Below, in pieces: positions 35,323 to 44,006 of a DNA stretch of 64,000 bases. Both the position numbers and the translations under genes were made by a program. The DNA lies in contig JAPOWW010000010.1 of NCBI GenBank assembly GCA_026707405.1, forward strand, positions 1 to 64,000. Direction: 5' to 3'. Each line of letters begins with the position of its first letter. Position 1 is the first letter of the stretch. The notes beneath the pieces are model-generated. The model was not told the DNA's origin. It made no database searches and worked only from the letters and a program-made list of their open reading frames with translations. Source of the stretch: Chloroflexota bacterium. Its GTDB lineage: Bacteria; Chloroflexota; UBA11872; VXNJ01.

Positions 35323-36729
35323 CTAAGCCCCCAGCGTTTCGTACTCCACGCATCCCCTGTAAGGCTTCGGCTCCTCCAGACCCTTGGGGATTATGTCAAG
35401 CCGCTTCATGTGCTGGTAGTAAAGCCAGTTGAACTTCTCCGTCGCGTTGATCACGAACTGCTTCGACGATCCCTCGAACTCGTCGTCATCCAGCACCGCC
35501 CTGAACCAGCGCGCGCCGTAGCGGACGTGCTGGCTCTCGTCCGAGATATCCCATTCGATCAACGTCTGCTCGTGGAACCTGCCGTCGCTGATGAAGTTCT
35601 TCCGCTGCTTGTGCTTACCGACCAGCGAGCACGCTTCCCCGGTCTGGGTGATCCAGGCGTAGTTCTCCGCAACCGACATCTGGCGCCAGACGGTCCACCG
35701 CATGGGCCGTATCAGGTCCATCGGGTCGATGCCGTTGAGCCTCATCACCCGATGCCCCATCGATGTGTGCCTGAACTCATCCCAAAGCTGCCGCGTCGTA
35801 TCCCGATAAAAGCCGAGCGGCAGGTCGCGTGACGCCCTGTAGATGATCATCGCGAACTGCAAGAATACGTCGATCTCGCAGCAATAGCTGTAAAGCTGGT
35901 AGCCGCGGTCGGTGATCTCGTTCCCGTTCTCGTCCACGCCGTCGAACTTGATCCGGTTCTCGCGCCAGTAGAGCGTGTCCTCTCGGCTCATGTACCCAGT
36001 GTCGAACTTGAAGGCCGGATCGAAATTCACTTCCTCGGGAATCGGCTCCATGCTCCCCAATTCGATGGCGGGCTTGGTGCCGGATAACGTGCCGTCAACT
36101 CCGCCGGACCACTTCAGCAGCGACCGGAAAGTCCGTACCCGCTTCCTGACCGCTGATCGCTCAGCCTCGTCGAGATCGCGCAGCATCTCCCGATATCTGT
36201 CGCCGCCCCACTTGATCTGCGCCCGCTTGGTGGCGATCGCGTCTTCCAGGATCTTCGCGGTCGGACGGTTGAAAAACTCGTCGCTCTCGGCTCTATGCCG
36301 CTTGTACGCTTCGAGCTGGGCTTTGCACAGCACCTCGAAGAGATTCCCGTAGAACTCGGCCAGCGAGTCGGGATGATCGAGATGTCGCGTGAATTCCTCG
36401 AACGCCTCTTCGTCGATCTTCTCGCGCTTCCCGCCGGGATGCTCGTGGTTGCGCTCCTCCAGCCTGATCGCCAGGAGAACATCCTCATACGCGATCTCCG
36501 CGAGATTGCCGATGTCCTCGTAAACCGGCACGCTCGGCAGTTGACCGCAGATCGCCAGCATCGCCAGCTTCTCGAATTCGACGTAGCGCCGCAGGCGCAT
36601 CCGTTCCACGGGAACCCGCAGAAATCCAGCCTCGAACTTGCCGTCCACCTGGACGTTCATCCGCTCCAGCGTGTCGGAGTCCCAGATAATCCGAGTTTCC
36701 GTTTTCGGCTCCTTGATCGCCACGCTCAC
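35323..36729 (-). CDS. ferritin-like protein with candidate diiron ligands, function unknown
   Basis: A 468-residue, strongly helical protein. The start at 36729 is a GTG; another GTG at 36723 is also possible. Two E-x-x-H motifs near the C-terminal half (LWDEFRHTSMG and DISDESQHVRYGARWF) and Glu/His-rich helices earlier (LAEFYGNLFEVLCKAQLEAYKRH; YCCEIDVFLQFAMIIYRASRDLP) fit a four-helix diiron site. It is longer than ordinary ferritins and suggests a diiron oxidase or oxygenase such as those acting on lipids or aldehydes. No partner reductase is adjacent. It is transcribed away from the aldo/keto reductase gene. Confidence 0.6.
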   Translation of the reverse strand: MSVAIKEPKTETRIIWDSDTLERMNVQVDGKFEAGFLRVPVERMRLRRYVEFEKLAMLAICGQLPSVPVYEDIGNLAEIAYEDVLLAIRLEERNHEHPGGKREKIDEEAFEEFTRHLDHPDSLAEFYGNLFEVLCKAQLEAYKRHRAESDEFFNRPTAKILEDAIATKRAQIKWGGDRYREMLRDLDEAERSAVRKRVRTFRSLLKWSGGVDGTLSGTKPAIELGSMEPIPEEVNFDPAFKFDTGYMSREDTLYWRENRIKFDGVDENGNEITDRGYQLYSYCCEIDVFLQFAMIIYRASRDLPLGFYRDTTRQLWDEFRHTSMGHRVMRLNGIDPMDLIRPMRWTVWRQMSVAENYAWITQTGEACSLVGKHKQRKNFISDGRFHEQTLIEWDISDESQHVRYGARWFRAVLDDDEFEGSSKQFVINATEKFNWLYYQHMKRLDIIPKGLEEPKPYRGCVEYETLGA

Positions 36730-36825
36730 TCACCCCCGTCCCGACTTCGAGTCGGCTAATTGCGACTGCCATCCCGCATTGATCCGAAGCATACTACCTG
36801 CAAGCCTGCGTGGGAATAACGGCGA

Positions 36826-36862
36826 TTGACACCCATGGCTTGAATCACACACCGTGCGGTGT
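36826..36862. promoter_or_regulatory. TTGACA box and inverted repeat before the reductase gene
   Basis: A consensus -35 box TTGACA at 36826-36831 is followed 17 bases later by an inverted repeat ACACCG-TG-CGGTGT at 36849-36862, where a -10 box would be expected. No good -10 is present, so activation by a protein bound to the inverted repeat is conceivable. Confidence 0.3.
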
Positions 36863-36910
36863 TAGCTTGGCCGCGCGCATGGCGTATCGACCTGAATGAG
36901 GCGGCCCAAG

Positions 36911-37939
36911 ATGGAATATCGGACTCTTGGCAAATCGGGACTCAAGGTCTCGTTAATCGGTTTTGGGTGCTATGCGATAGGCGGCACCGTCGGCTACTGG
37001 CCCAGCGCCGTGGACGACGCCAAAAAATCCATCCATCGCGCGCTCGACGCGGGAATCAACTGCTTCGATACGGCCCGCGTCTACGGAATCTCCGAGGAAA
37101 TGCTCGCCGAAATCATGAATCCCAAGTCCGACGACATCGTCATCGTCACCAAATGCGGCCTCCTGCGGAACCACCCTGTCACCGGCGGCCAGTACCGCGA
37201 CTCCCGTCCCGAGGCGATCAGGCGTTCGGCGGAAGAAAGCCTCAGACGCCTGAACACCGATTGCCTGGACGTGCTGCTTATCCACTGGCCCGACGAAAAC
37301 ACTCCTATAGAAGACTCGATGGAAGAGTTGAACCGGCTTCGGGCCGAAGGTAAAGCGCGTCACATCGGAGTCTCGAACTTCAAGCGGCCCCTGCTCGACC
37401 GGGCCGAAGAGGGCGGTCCGATAACGGCGAATGAGATCAGCTACAACATGCTCGACAGGGGGCCGGAAGAGTCCACGATGCCCTATTGCGAGGACTCCGG
37501 TATTGGCATCCTTACGCACGGTTCCTTGGCATACGGCTGGCTCGTTGGGCAGTTTGACTCGGTCACGTTCAGCGACGAGATACGGTCTCGCGGTCACCCG
37601 GACGGCCTTCCGTTCTTCGAGGAGGAGCACTTCGAGCCAAACCAGATCGCCGTCGCCAGGCTCAAAGCCATCGCCGAGCGAAACGGCGGCACGTTGCCGC
37701 ACCTCGCCATCCGATGGCAGCAGCGTCAAACCGCGGTCAGCTCGGCGCTGATAGGCTTCCGCCGTCCGTCCGAGGTCGACGAGGCGATTGAGGCCTTTGA
37801 GTGGGACCTTCCGGAAAGCGAACTGGACGAGGCGGACTCGATAGCCAGATCGGCATATGAGCGGATGAAGCCGGATCAGATCCCCTGGCCCCCACGGCAG
37901 CCCGCCCACGCACCCGGCGTCATGGGAGACGCCGCCTAG
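36911..37939 (+). CDS. aldo/keto reductase
   Basis: A 342-residue NADPH-dependent TIM-barrel reductase. The tetrad is readable: Asp in CFDTARVYG, Tyr in the same motif, Lys in IVTKCGL and His in LLIHWPDEN. GKARHIGVSNFKR and SALIGFRRPSEVDEAIEAF are the usual late barrel and cofactor segments. Both the ATG at 36911 and one at 36896 are possible; the inner one is preferred for its N-terminal EYRTLGKSGLKVS. It lies 25 bases before the amidohydrolase fusion gene, so the two are likely co-transcribed. It probably reduces a sugar or aldehyde. Confidence 0.9.
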   Translation: MEYRTLGKSGLKVSLIGFGCYAIGGTVGYWPSAVDDAKKSIHRALDAGINCFDTARVYGISEEMLAEIMNPKSDDIVIVTKCGLLRNHPVTGGQYRDSRPEAIRRSAEESLRRLNTDCLDVLLIHWPDENTPIEDSMEELNRLRAEGKARHIGVSNFKRPLLDRAEEGGPITANEISYNMLDRGPEESTMPYCEDSGIGILTHGSLAYGWLVGQFDSVTFSDEIRSRGHPDGLPFFEEEHFEPNQIAVARLKAIAERNGGTLPHLAIRWQQRQTAVSSALIGFRRPSEVDEAIEAFEWDLPESELDEADSIARSAYERMKPDQIPWPPRQPAHAPGVMGDAA

Positions 37940-37964
37940 CAAACCGCTCCGAAAGGACCCTCCG

Positions 37965-40484
37965 ATGCACCCCAGCCAGCGCGTCGCTCCGGTATCGGGA
38001 CCGACCCTGATTCGAGGCGGATCGGTATGGAACGGCTCAGACGCCGATCAGTTCGTCCGCGGCGACATCCTCATCGAAAACGGCGTCATCACCAAGGTCG
38101 GTCCCGCCGGCTCCGTCGACGCGCCCTCCGGTGCTCGTGAGCTCGACGCCGATGGAAAATTCCTGATTCCCGGCCTTGTCGACATGCACGTTCACCTCGT
38201 TCCCGGCAACTCCACCGAGCTATGCGTGGCCGCTGGCGTTACTTCCGTCCGCGATGTCGGCAACTATTCGGAGTGGGTTTTCGGCCTGCGCGAGAAGATC
38301 CGGCGCGGCGAGTTGCCGGGACCGCGAATATACGCCGTCGGCGAGATCATCGAGGGACGCATCCCATGCCGTCGCGGATTTCTCAGGGTCGAGACTCCCG
38401 AAGACGCCCGCGTCGCGGTTCGCATGCTCCTCGACCGCGGCGCCGATGGAATCAAGCTCTACCAATCGACACCCCCCGACGTCGTCTCGGCGGCCGTCGA
38501 CGAAGCCCATCGGCTCGGCGTGTGGATAGCCGGTCACCTCTGCTGCATGAACTTCATCAACGCCTGGTACGCCTCCGAAAGCGTACGTAACGAATACCGC
38601 GGCCACCGGGACTGCCACGGGGCGCTCGAAGCCGGAGTCGCAGCCGGAATCGACACCCTGGAACACGCCTTCGCAACCGCCGACAGCGTCCTTGATCAGA
38701 TGGTCGAGAACAACGTCGCCCTTTGTCCTACCCTTGCTTGCGGCGGCGGCCAGGGAGGTTACCAGGATCCCAGTCTCCTCCCCGACATGGAGCTCGTCTA
38801 CGAAGATCCTTCTGAGGTCTCCGGTCAACCGCCCAACACCAAGCCGAGCGGAAGGCGCGCCGAGCTTTGGTTTGAATCGCAAAAGCAGTTGGTAACGGAG
38901 TTACACCAGGCCGGAGGCAAAGTGCACGCCGGGACCGACAGCCCGTTTGGCGTGGCCGTGGGGTTCGGCCTGCACAGGGAGCTGGAACTGCTCGTCGAGT
39001 GCGGACTCACCCCGCACGCAGCCCTGCTCGCGGCTACCCGGCACTCGGCCGAAACGCTCCGCGTCACCGACATGCAAGGCACGCTGGAAGCCGGAAAGGC
39101 GGCTGACCTTGTCGTTCTGACAGCCGACCCGCTCGACGACATCGCCAACACGCGCAAGATCGACACCGTCGTCCAGGCAGGCCGCGTCTACGACCGCGAG
39201 AACCTGCGAGCGCTCACCGAATCCAAGCAGCACTACCTTCCCAAGCCTCGACCCGTCAGTCAGGACGGCGCGCGGATCGCCTACGAAGCGCGAGGCGCCG
39301 GTCCCGCGCTCGCCGTGCTGGCCGGCGGACCCGGCGCATCCTCCATAGAAGTTGGCCGTCGGGCCGGCCATGCCGACTGGTTTTCACTTTCCGAGCTGTC
39401 GCTCGACAACCGGATGCTGTTCATCGACCCCATCGCATCGGGCCACTCCGGCGCCTGGACGGGCGACAAGCCGCCGACGCCCCAAGACATGGCCGAGAGC
39501 ATCGACGCCGTCCGCGAAACCGAAAACCTCGACGGCCTAACGCTCATCGCCCACGGTGCCGGAGCGCTCACGGCGCTCGCCTACGCCAACCGCCACGGTT
39601 CACAGTTGGACAAGCTGATTCTGGTCAGCCCCACCGTCAGCGCGCCGATGCTGGCCGAAGACCTGCGGCGCATTCGCCATTCAGCCGGCCGGTCGGCAAA
39701 CACGGAGCTTGGCCGCCAGTCTGCTGAGGGGATCTTCGAAGACGACGGTTGCACTTACCGCGACGACTACTGGCGCGCCACCCGAGCCGTGCTCGGCACA
39801 AACCACCAGCCGTTCGAGCTGATGCTCGGCTTCCGCCACGATTCGCCCGGTAGGCGTCTTCAGTGGCGTACGTACCGCGACCTGTGGAAGCCGCGCGGCG
39901 AGTTCGACCTGACCGGAGCATGGTCCGTAATCGACATGCTGCCATCCATCGCATCACTCTCCGTCCCGTTGCTCGTGATCACCGGCGCACACGACACCCC
40001 GGCCATGCGACAGAGCACGTCGATAGCCAAGGCGAATCCCAATGCCCAACTGCTCGTCTTCCCGGAAAGCGGTCACTATCCGTTCGCCGAGGAACCCGAC
40101 CGCTTCATGCGCGCCGTCCGCGCCTTCATCTCCGACCGCGACCGCGTCGCCGAAGCCCGGCTGGGACCCTGTGGCGGGAGCTCAGACCTCGCCGCTACGG
40201 TAGACCGCGTTCTTGCGGAGGAACTCCGGCAGGCAGACTCGTTTGACCTGGCGCGTCCCGAAGCCTCCGAACGCGCCCGGTTCACCTTCAAACCGGAAGT
40301 GACTCAGTCAATCGGTGGGGCGCTCACCTTGCATGTGGTCGCGCGCGATTCCGGCGCGACGCCAAGTGAAATCAGGATCGCCGAGACGGTCTCCGACTCT
40401 GCGCAGGTCGGCCAGGCCGCGCGCCGCGTTGCCGACCGGCTCCGCGTCTGGGCCGGGGACTTGTACGGTACGGTCCGGCCCTAG
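37965..40484 (+). CDS. amidohydrolase fused to a degenerate alpha/beta hydrolase
   Basis: An 839-residue two-domain protein. Residues 12-415 form a metal-dependent amidohydrolase with His75-x-His77 (DMHVHL), carboxylated Lys164 (GIKLY), His191, His234 (LEHAF) and Asp325 (GTDSP), a full metal set for a cyclic-imidase or prolidase-like enzyme. Residues 440-720 follow a prolyl-iminopeptidase-like fold (VLAGGPGASS, LTLIAHGAGALTALAYA, ITGAHDTPAMR, ESGHYPF). Its nucleophile Ser is replaced by Gly531, while the Asp and His remain. The final 110 residues form a further domain of unknown kind. The second domain is probably structural or ligand-binding. AAGGA precedes the ATG. Confidence 0.8.
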   Translation: MHPSQRVAPVSGPTLIRGGSVWNGSDADQFVRGDILIENGVITKVGPAGSVDAPSGARELDADGKFLIPGLVDMHVHLVPGNSTELCVAAGVTSVRDVGNYSEWVFGLREKIRRGELPGPRIYAVGEIIEGRIPCRRGFLRVETPEDARVAVRMLLDRGADGIKLYQSTPPDVVSAAVDEAHRLGVWIAGHLCCMNFINAWYASESVRNEYRGHRDCHGALEAGVAAGIDTLEHAFATADSVLDQMVENNVALCPTLACGGGQGGYQDPSLLPDMELVYEDPSEVSGQPPNTKPSGRRAELWFESQKQLVTELHQAGGKVHAGTDSPFGVAVGFGLHRELELLVECGLTPHAALLAATRHSAETLRVTDMQGTLEAGKAADLVVLTADPLDDIANTRKIDTVVQAGRVYDRENLRALTESKQHYLPKPRPVSQDGARIAYEARGAGPALAVLAGGPGASSIEVGRRAGHADWFSLSELSLDNRMLFIDPIASGHSGAWTGDKPPTPQDMAESIDAVRETENLDGLTLIAHGAGALTALAYANRHGSQLDKLILVSPTVSAPMLAEDLRRIRHSAGRSANTELGRQSAEGIFEDDGCTYRDDYWRATRAVLGTNHQPFELMLGFRHDSPGRRLQWRTYRDLWKPRGEFDLTGAWSVIDMLPSIASLSVPLLVITGAHDTPAMRQSTSIAKANPNAQLLVFPESGHYPFAEEPDRFMRAVRAFISDRDRVAEARLGPCGGSSDLAATVDRVLAEELRQADSFDLARPEASERARFTFKPEVTQSIGGALTLHVVARDSGATPSEIRIAETVSDSAQVGQAARRVADRLRVWAGDLYGTVRP

Positions 40485-41428
40485 GTCAGCAGCTCCCTCG
40501 CCGCATCGGCGACGCCCGCCGCATTCAGACCGATCATCGCGCGCATCTCCGTGTAGTCGCCGATTTCTTCCATGTAGATGTCGGGAATACCGAGCCGCTT
40601 GAACTTCGTCCCTATGCCCGCCTCGGCGATCACCGTTCCCACGGCCGCGCCCAGTCCTCCCCAGATCGTCTGCTCTTCGACCGCCAAAACGGCCTTGTAG
40701 TTGTTCGCGGCGTGTTTCACGGCATCGTCGTCGAACGGCTTGAGCGAGCACATGTTCAACACGCCCGCCGATATCCCGGAGTCGTTGAGCTGGTTAGCGG
40801 CCTGGACCGAGTACCGCAGCGCCGGCCCGAACGAAACGATGGCCACGTCGGCCCCCTCGCTCAGCCACTCCGCCTTGCCGATCTCGAAAGGACGTTCTCC
40901 CAGCTCCAACGCCATCGGCCCATCGGCGCCCAGGTCGTACGTCATGCTCGGCCCCATCAGCACGACCGGCCCCTCCACTTCCATCGCCGCCCGGAACGCC
41001 GCCTCCATCTGCCAGTCTTCGGCGGGCGCCAGCACTATCAGGTTCGGAATCGTCAGATACAGCGCCAGGCTTTCATAGTCGTGGTGGGTCGCTCCGTGCG
41101 AAATGTTCTGCAAGCCCAGCGCCCGTGCGATTATCTTCACGTTGCCGTCGTGCCTAGCCAGAACGGTGCGAATCTGGTCGTAGTTCCTCAATGGCGAAAA
41201 CGGCGTAACCGCGTTCACTATCGGAATCATTCCCGCCGCGGCCATGCCAGCGGCCACCGCCATCTCGTTCTGCTCGGCGATTCCGACGTCGATGACGCGC
41301 TCCGGATGCCGCTCCGCGAACGCCGCGTCGATGGTATCCACTCCCACGTAACAGACTCGGTCATCCTTCGAGCCATATTCGAACAGCAGCTCGGAAACGC
41401 TTTTGGGTTGGCTTGTTGCGGTCGCCAC
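40481..41428 (-). CDS. transketolase, C-terminal (pyrimidine-binding and C) subunit
   Basis: A 315-residue half of a split transketolase. It starts at a GTG one base after the stop of the N-terminal half, so the two are translationally coupled. RVIDVGIAEQNEMAVAAGMA carries the Glu that activates thiamine, NISHGATHHDYESLALYLTIPNLIVLAPA is the usual loop, and VLAVEEQTIWGGLGAAV begins the C-terminal domain. Split transketolases are common in Chloroflexota, Archaea and Firmicutes, in the pentose phosphate pathway or in isoprenoid and sugar routes. The 3' end overlaps the convergent amidohydrolase gene by four bases. Confidence 0.9.
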   Translation of the reverse strand: MATATSQPKSVSELLFEYGSKDDRVCYVGVDTIDAAFAERHPERVIDVGIAEQNEMAVAAGMAAAGMIPIVNAVTPFSPLRNYDQIRTVLARHDGNVKIIARALGLQNISHGATHHDYESLALYLTIPNLIVLAPAEDWQMEAAFRAAMEVEGPVVLMGPSMTYDLGADGPMALELGERPFEIGKAEWLSEGADVAIVSFGPALRYSVQAANQLNDSGISAGVLNMCSLKPFDDDAVKHAANNYKAVLAVEEQTIWGGLGAAVGTVIAEAGIGTKFKRLGIPDIYMEEIGDYTEMRAMIGLNAAGVADAARELLT

Positions 41429-41429
41429 T

Positions 41430-42260
41430 CTAGTACCCCCGAACTTCCTTGATCGCCGCGTCCTGAAGAGCGGTGTCGAGATTCCTGCCGAAACGGCCCG
41501 CGTGCGTTCGATTCTCCTCGAAGAACGACACACCCTTGCCCTTTACCGTGTCGCAAATCACGGCGCTCGGACGGTTGGGCTCCAGCGGCAGCGCGTCCAG
41601 CGTTTCCACCAGCTCCCTGACGTCATGGCCGTTTATCCGGCGCACCGCGAACCCGAAAGCCTCCATCTTGGTATGCAACGGCTCCAGCGACATCGTGTCC
41701 TCGGTGCCTCGCGCGCTCGTCTGATACCGATTGCGATCGACTATCCACACGAAGTTTTCCAGCTTGTAGTGCCCGGCGGCCATCGCCGCCTCCCAGTTCG
41801 CCCCTTCCTGAATCTCGCCGTCGCCCGTCAGCACTATTGCCCGGCCATCCAGGCCGCGGGCGCGTTTGCCAAGTGCCACCCCAACGCCGAATCCCAGGCC
41901 GTGTCCCAGCGATCCGCCCGAGAAATCGACGCCGGGAGTTGTAGTCGCGCTCATGCCGTGCATGTGGCTCCCCATCTCCTCCGCCATTGCCAGATCGGAC
42001 TCGGGAAAGAACCCCAGATCGGCGAGCGCCACGTACAGCGGCTCGCAGGCAAAACCCCGCGAGTTGACCAGCACGTCCCGGTCGGGCCAGGCAGGATTCT
42101 CTGCATCGACTCTCATCGTGTGGTAGTAGAGAACGGCGAAAATGTCCGCCGACGAAAGCGCCCCGCCGGGATGCGCCGTGCGGATATTCATTTCGACGCT
42201 TCGCCACCGAAGGAACTTCGCCTTCTCCTCCAGGCGTTCGATCAGTTCTTGGGTCGCCAT
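41430..42260 (-). CDS. transketolase, N-terminal (TPP/PP-binding) subunit
   Basis: A 276-residue subunit starting at the ATG at 42260, chosen because GGAAGGGG lies just upstream; an open frame extending to 42455 is non-coding. TAHPGGALSSADIFAVLYY, GGSLGHGLGFGVGVALGKR and the TPP motif LTGDGEIQEGANWEAAM...VDRNRYQ are intact. GHD and KGKGVSFFE follow. It pairs with the C-terminal subunit directly downstream to make a working enzyme. As a pair it may replace or supplement a housekeeping transketolase. Confidence 0.92.
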   Translation of the reverse strand: MATQELIERLEEKAKFLRWRSVEMNIRTAHPGGALSSADIFAVLYYHTMRVDAENPAWPDRDVLVNSRGFACEPLYVALADLGFFPESDLAMAEEMGSHMHGMSATTTPGVDFSGGSLGHGLGFGVGVALGKRARGLDGRAIVLTGDGEIQEGANWEAAMAAGHYKLENFVWIVDRNRYQTSARGTEDTMSLEPLHTKMEAFGFAVRRINGHDVRELVETLDALPLEPNRPSAVICDTVKGKGVSFFEENRTHAGRFGRNLDTALQDAAIKEVRGY

Positions 42261-42439
42261 CCAGTACCCCTTCCGGACCCGGTTATCCGCCCGGCTCCGT
42301 GACGATGAAAGCGCGGTTGACGCCAACATTGTCCCGCCTCGCGCCCCAAGCTGCAATTCAACGTAGGGGTGACCATGGTAGGGATGACCATGTTTCTCCG
42401 CACATCCGCACCGCCTTTGCCACTGCCGCCCACACCAAC

Positions 42440-42608
42440 CATCATTCCAACGCATCCTGAGCCTGTCGAAGGGGAAAGCGGGAATCTAGTGGCCAAGGGT
42501 CCCTCTCCCCTTCAACGGTCCCATGTGCCCGGTCTAGATGTAATCAATCTCCCCGGTCTGTACCCAACGGTTCCCTCTCCCCTGGAGGGAGAGGGTTAGG
42601 TGAGGGGG
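42440..42608. repeat. repeat cluster: GCATCCTGAGCCTGTCGAAGG, 24-bp units and hairpin
   Basis: The gap 42261-42787 contains ACCATGGTAGGGATGACCATG around 42372-42391, CATCCTGAGCCTGTCGAAGG at 42452-42471, two 24-bp-spaced units of the TGTAATCAATCTCCCCGGT type at 42518-42566 and the CCCTCTCCC...GGGAGAGGG hairpin at 42573-42608. AT-rich DNA from 42670 to 42787 holds the palindrome TTTCGCGAAA (42692-42701) and CGACC...GGTCG (42709-42728) upstream of the HTH gene. Confidence 0.65.
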
Positions 42609-42787
42609 ATCAAACAATCCATCCCGCTCCCACTCCCATCTTCGGGGCAAAAGCCTGGTCCTAATGCCCGATCCCACTTTTCTTAGACATTTTTCGCGAA
42701 AGCTGTAGACGACCGCATTTTTGGGGTCGATTCTCTAATTCAGGACCGTTTACTCAATCGGGAGTTGAATCCACGACCGAATCGAAT

Positions 42788-43189
42788 TTGACCAGGAATG
42801 GCACGCCACCCAAGCGTGCGCGTCCGTCCGACCGCCGCCGCCGCGCCCTGGAGCTCCGCATGCAAGGCTTGACTCTCGCGGAGATTGCCGACGAGGTCGG
42901 CTACGCGTCGCCATCAGGGGCTTACGCGGCGGTCAAGAGAGCGCTGGATGCCGAGACATTCGATGAGGCCGCCGAGTTCCGCAAGCTGCACGTCGCCCGC
43001 CTGGAGGCCTTGATTGTGGGTATCTGGGATCTGGCCCGCGAAGGGAAGCTTGGAGCCGTGGACAGGGTGCTGAACCTGCTGAAGCGTGAGGCCAAGCTCC
43101 TGGGTCTCGATTTGTCCCCACAGTCGCACGAGCCGCCCGAAGAACTGCCCGTCAAGGCGTACATAAACTTCCCCATGGACGACATCTAA
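42788..43189 (+). CDS. small HTH protein, terminase-small-subunit-like
   Basis: A 133-residue basic protein starting at a TTG. Residues 18-52 form a helix-turn-helix (RRRALELRMQGLTLAEIADEVGYASPSGAYAAVKRAL), of the kind seen at the N-terminus of phage terminase small subunits and some plasmid proteins. A long helix follows (FRKLHVARLEALIVGIWDLAREGKLGAVDRVLNLLKREAKLLGL) and a short conserved-looking tail (VKAYINFPMDDI). No other phage gene is near, so it may be a prophage or integrative-element remnant or a domesticated DNA-binding protein. Palindromes upstream could be its own operator. Confidence 0.55.
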   Translation: MTRNGTPPKRARPSDRRRRALELRMQGLTLAEIADEVGYASPSGAYAAVKRALDAETFDEAAEFRKLHVARLEALIVGIWDLAREGKLGAVDRVLNLLKREAKLLGLDLSPQSHEPPEELPVKAYINFPMDDI

Positions 43190-43413
43190 CTTGGCGCACG
43201 GTATTTCATCCGGCGCTTCGCATATCCCGCCGCAAGCAACGCCCATGTGGAGTCATCCGGTTGCGCCCTCGGAGTCATTCTGAGGGCCGCCGGCGACTCC
43301 CGCATTTCATCATGCTCTGAATGTCATTCCAGGCGCCCCCAACCGATCATCCCGCGAAGCAGCGTCACCCCGTCCCTCGATACGGACGCGATTCCAGACA
43401 ATCATTCGAACAC

Positions 43414-44006
43414 CGTAGGGGCGGTTCGCGAACCGCCCTCCCTCCGCAGGCCGTGCCCAACCACCAAATCAGAGCCTCCGATCCCCTCCCACGCATGACA
43501 AGCCGGACAGAACCGGCGCTCACCTAGACGACGTTTCCACCATCGTCAAACACCCCGTTTTTCAAAATTCACAGGGTAGATTTCACAGATATTTATGAAA
43601 ATCACTCCTCCCGCACCCGCCCGACTCTCCGGAATACACACAAAATGCCGGGCGGATATGCGACCCGTCCTACCTGCGGAACGACTTGCCCGATTCCAGT
43701 TTTCGGACGTTTTAGGTCCTCGCTCGACTTCGGCACGGCGCATCGAGATTCCTGCGATGGAGCCTGTTGTTCCGCTTGCCCAAGCGCTCGGAAAGACGAA
43801 TCTCGTAGGGGCGGTTCGCGAACCGCCCTCCCTCCGCAGGCCGTGCCCAACCACCAAATCAGAGCCTCCGATCTCCTCCCACACATGACAAGCCGGACAG
43901 GCTCGGCACTCACCTAGACCACGTTTCCACCATCGTCAAACACCCCGATTTTCAAAATTCACAGGGTAGATTTCACAGATGTTTATGAAAATCACTCCTA
44001 CCGCAC
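43414..44006 (+). repeat. 203-bp direct repeat, two copies in a 1-kb gene-free stretch
   Basis: 43414-43616 and 43804-44006 are near-identical at an offset of 390 bp, with only scattered base changes. Each starts with the palindrome GGGCGGTTCGCGAACCGCCC (43419-43438 and 43809-43828), continues through a GC-rich middle and ends in a distinctly AT-rich segment (TTTTCAAAATTCACAGGGTA...TTTATGAAAATCACTCC). No gene is supported in 43190-44240. The unit is too long for a simple REP and could be a mobile or non-autonomous element. Confidence 0.75.

Noticed and set aside
36953-37942. Minus-strand frame of 329 codons opposite the aldo/keto reductase
   Set aside because: The plus strand carries a full catalytic tetrad; the antisense product has no recognisable motif.
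43602-43913. Overlapping frames on both strands in the 43.5-43.9 kb gap
   Set aside because: They translate the 203-bp repeat and its palindrome; no ribosome-binding site or family motif.
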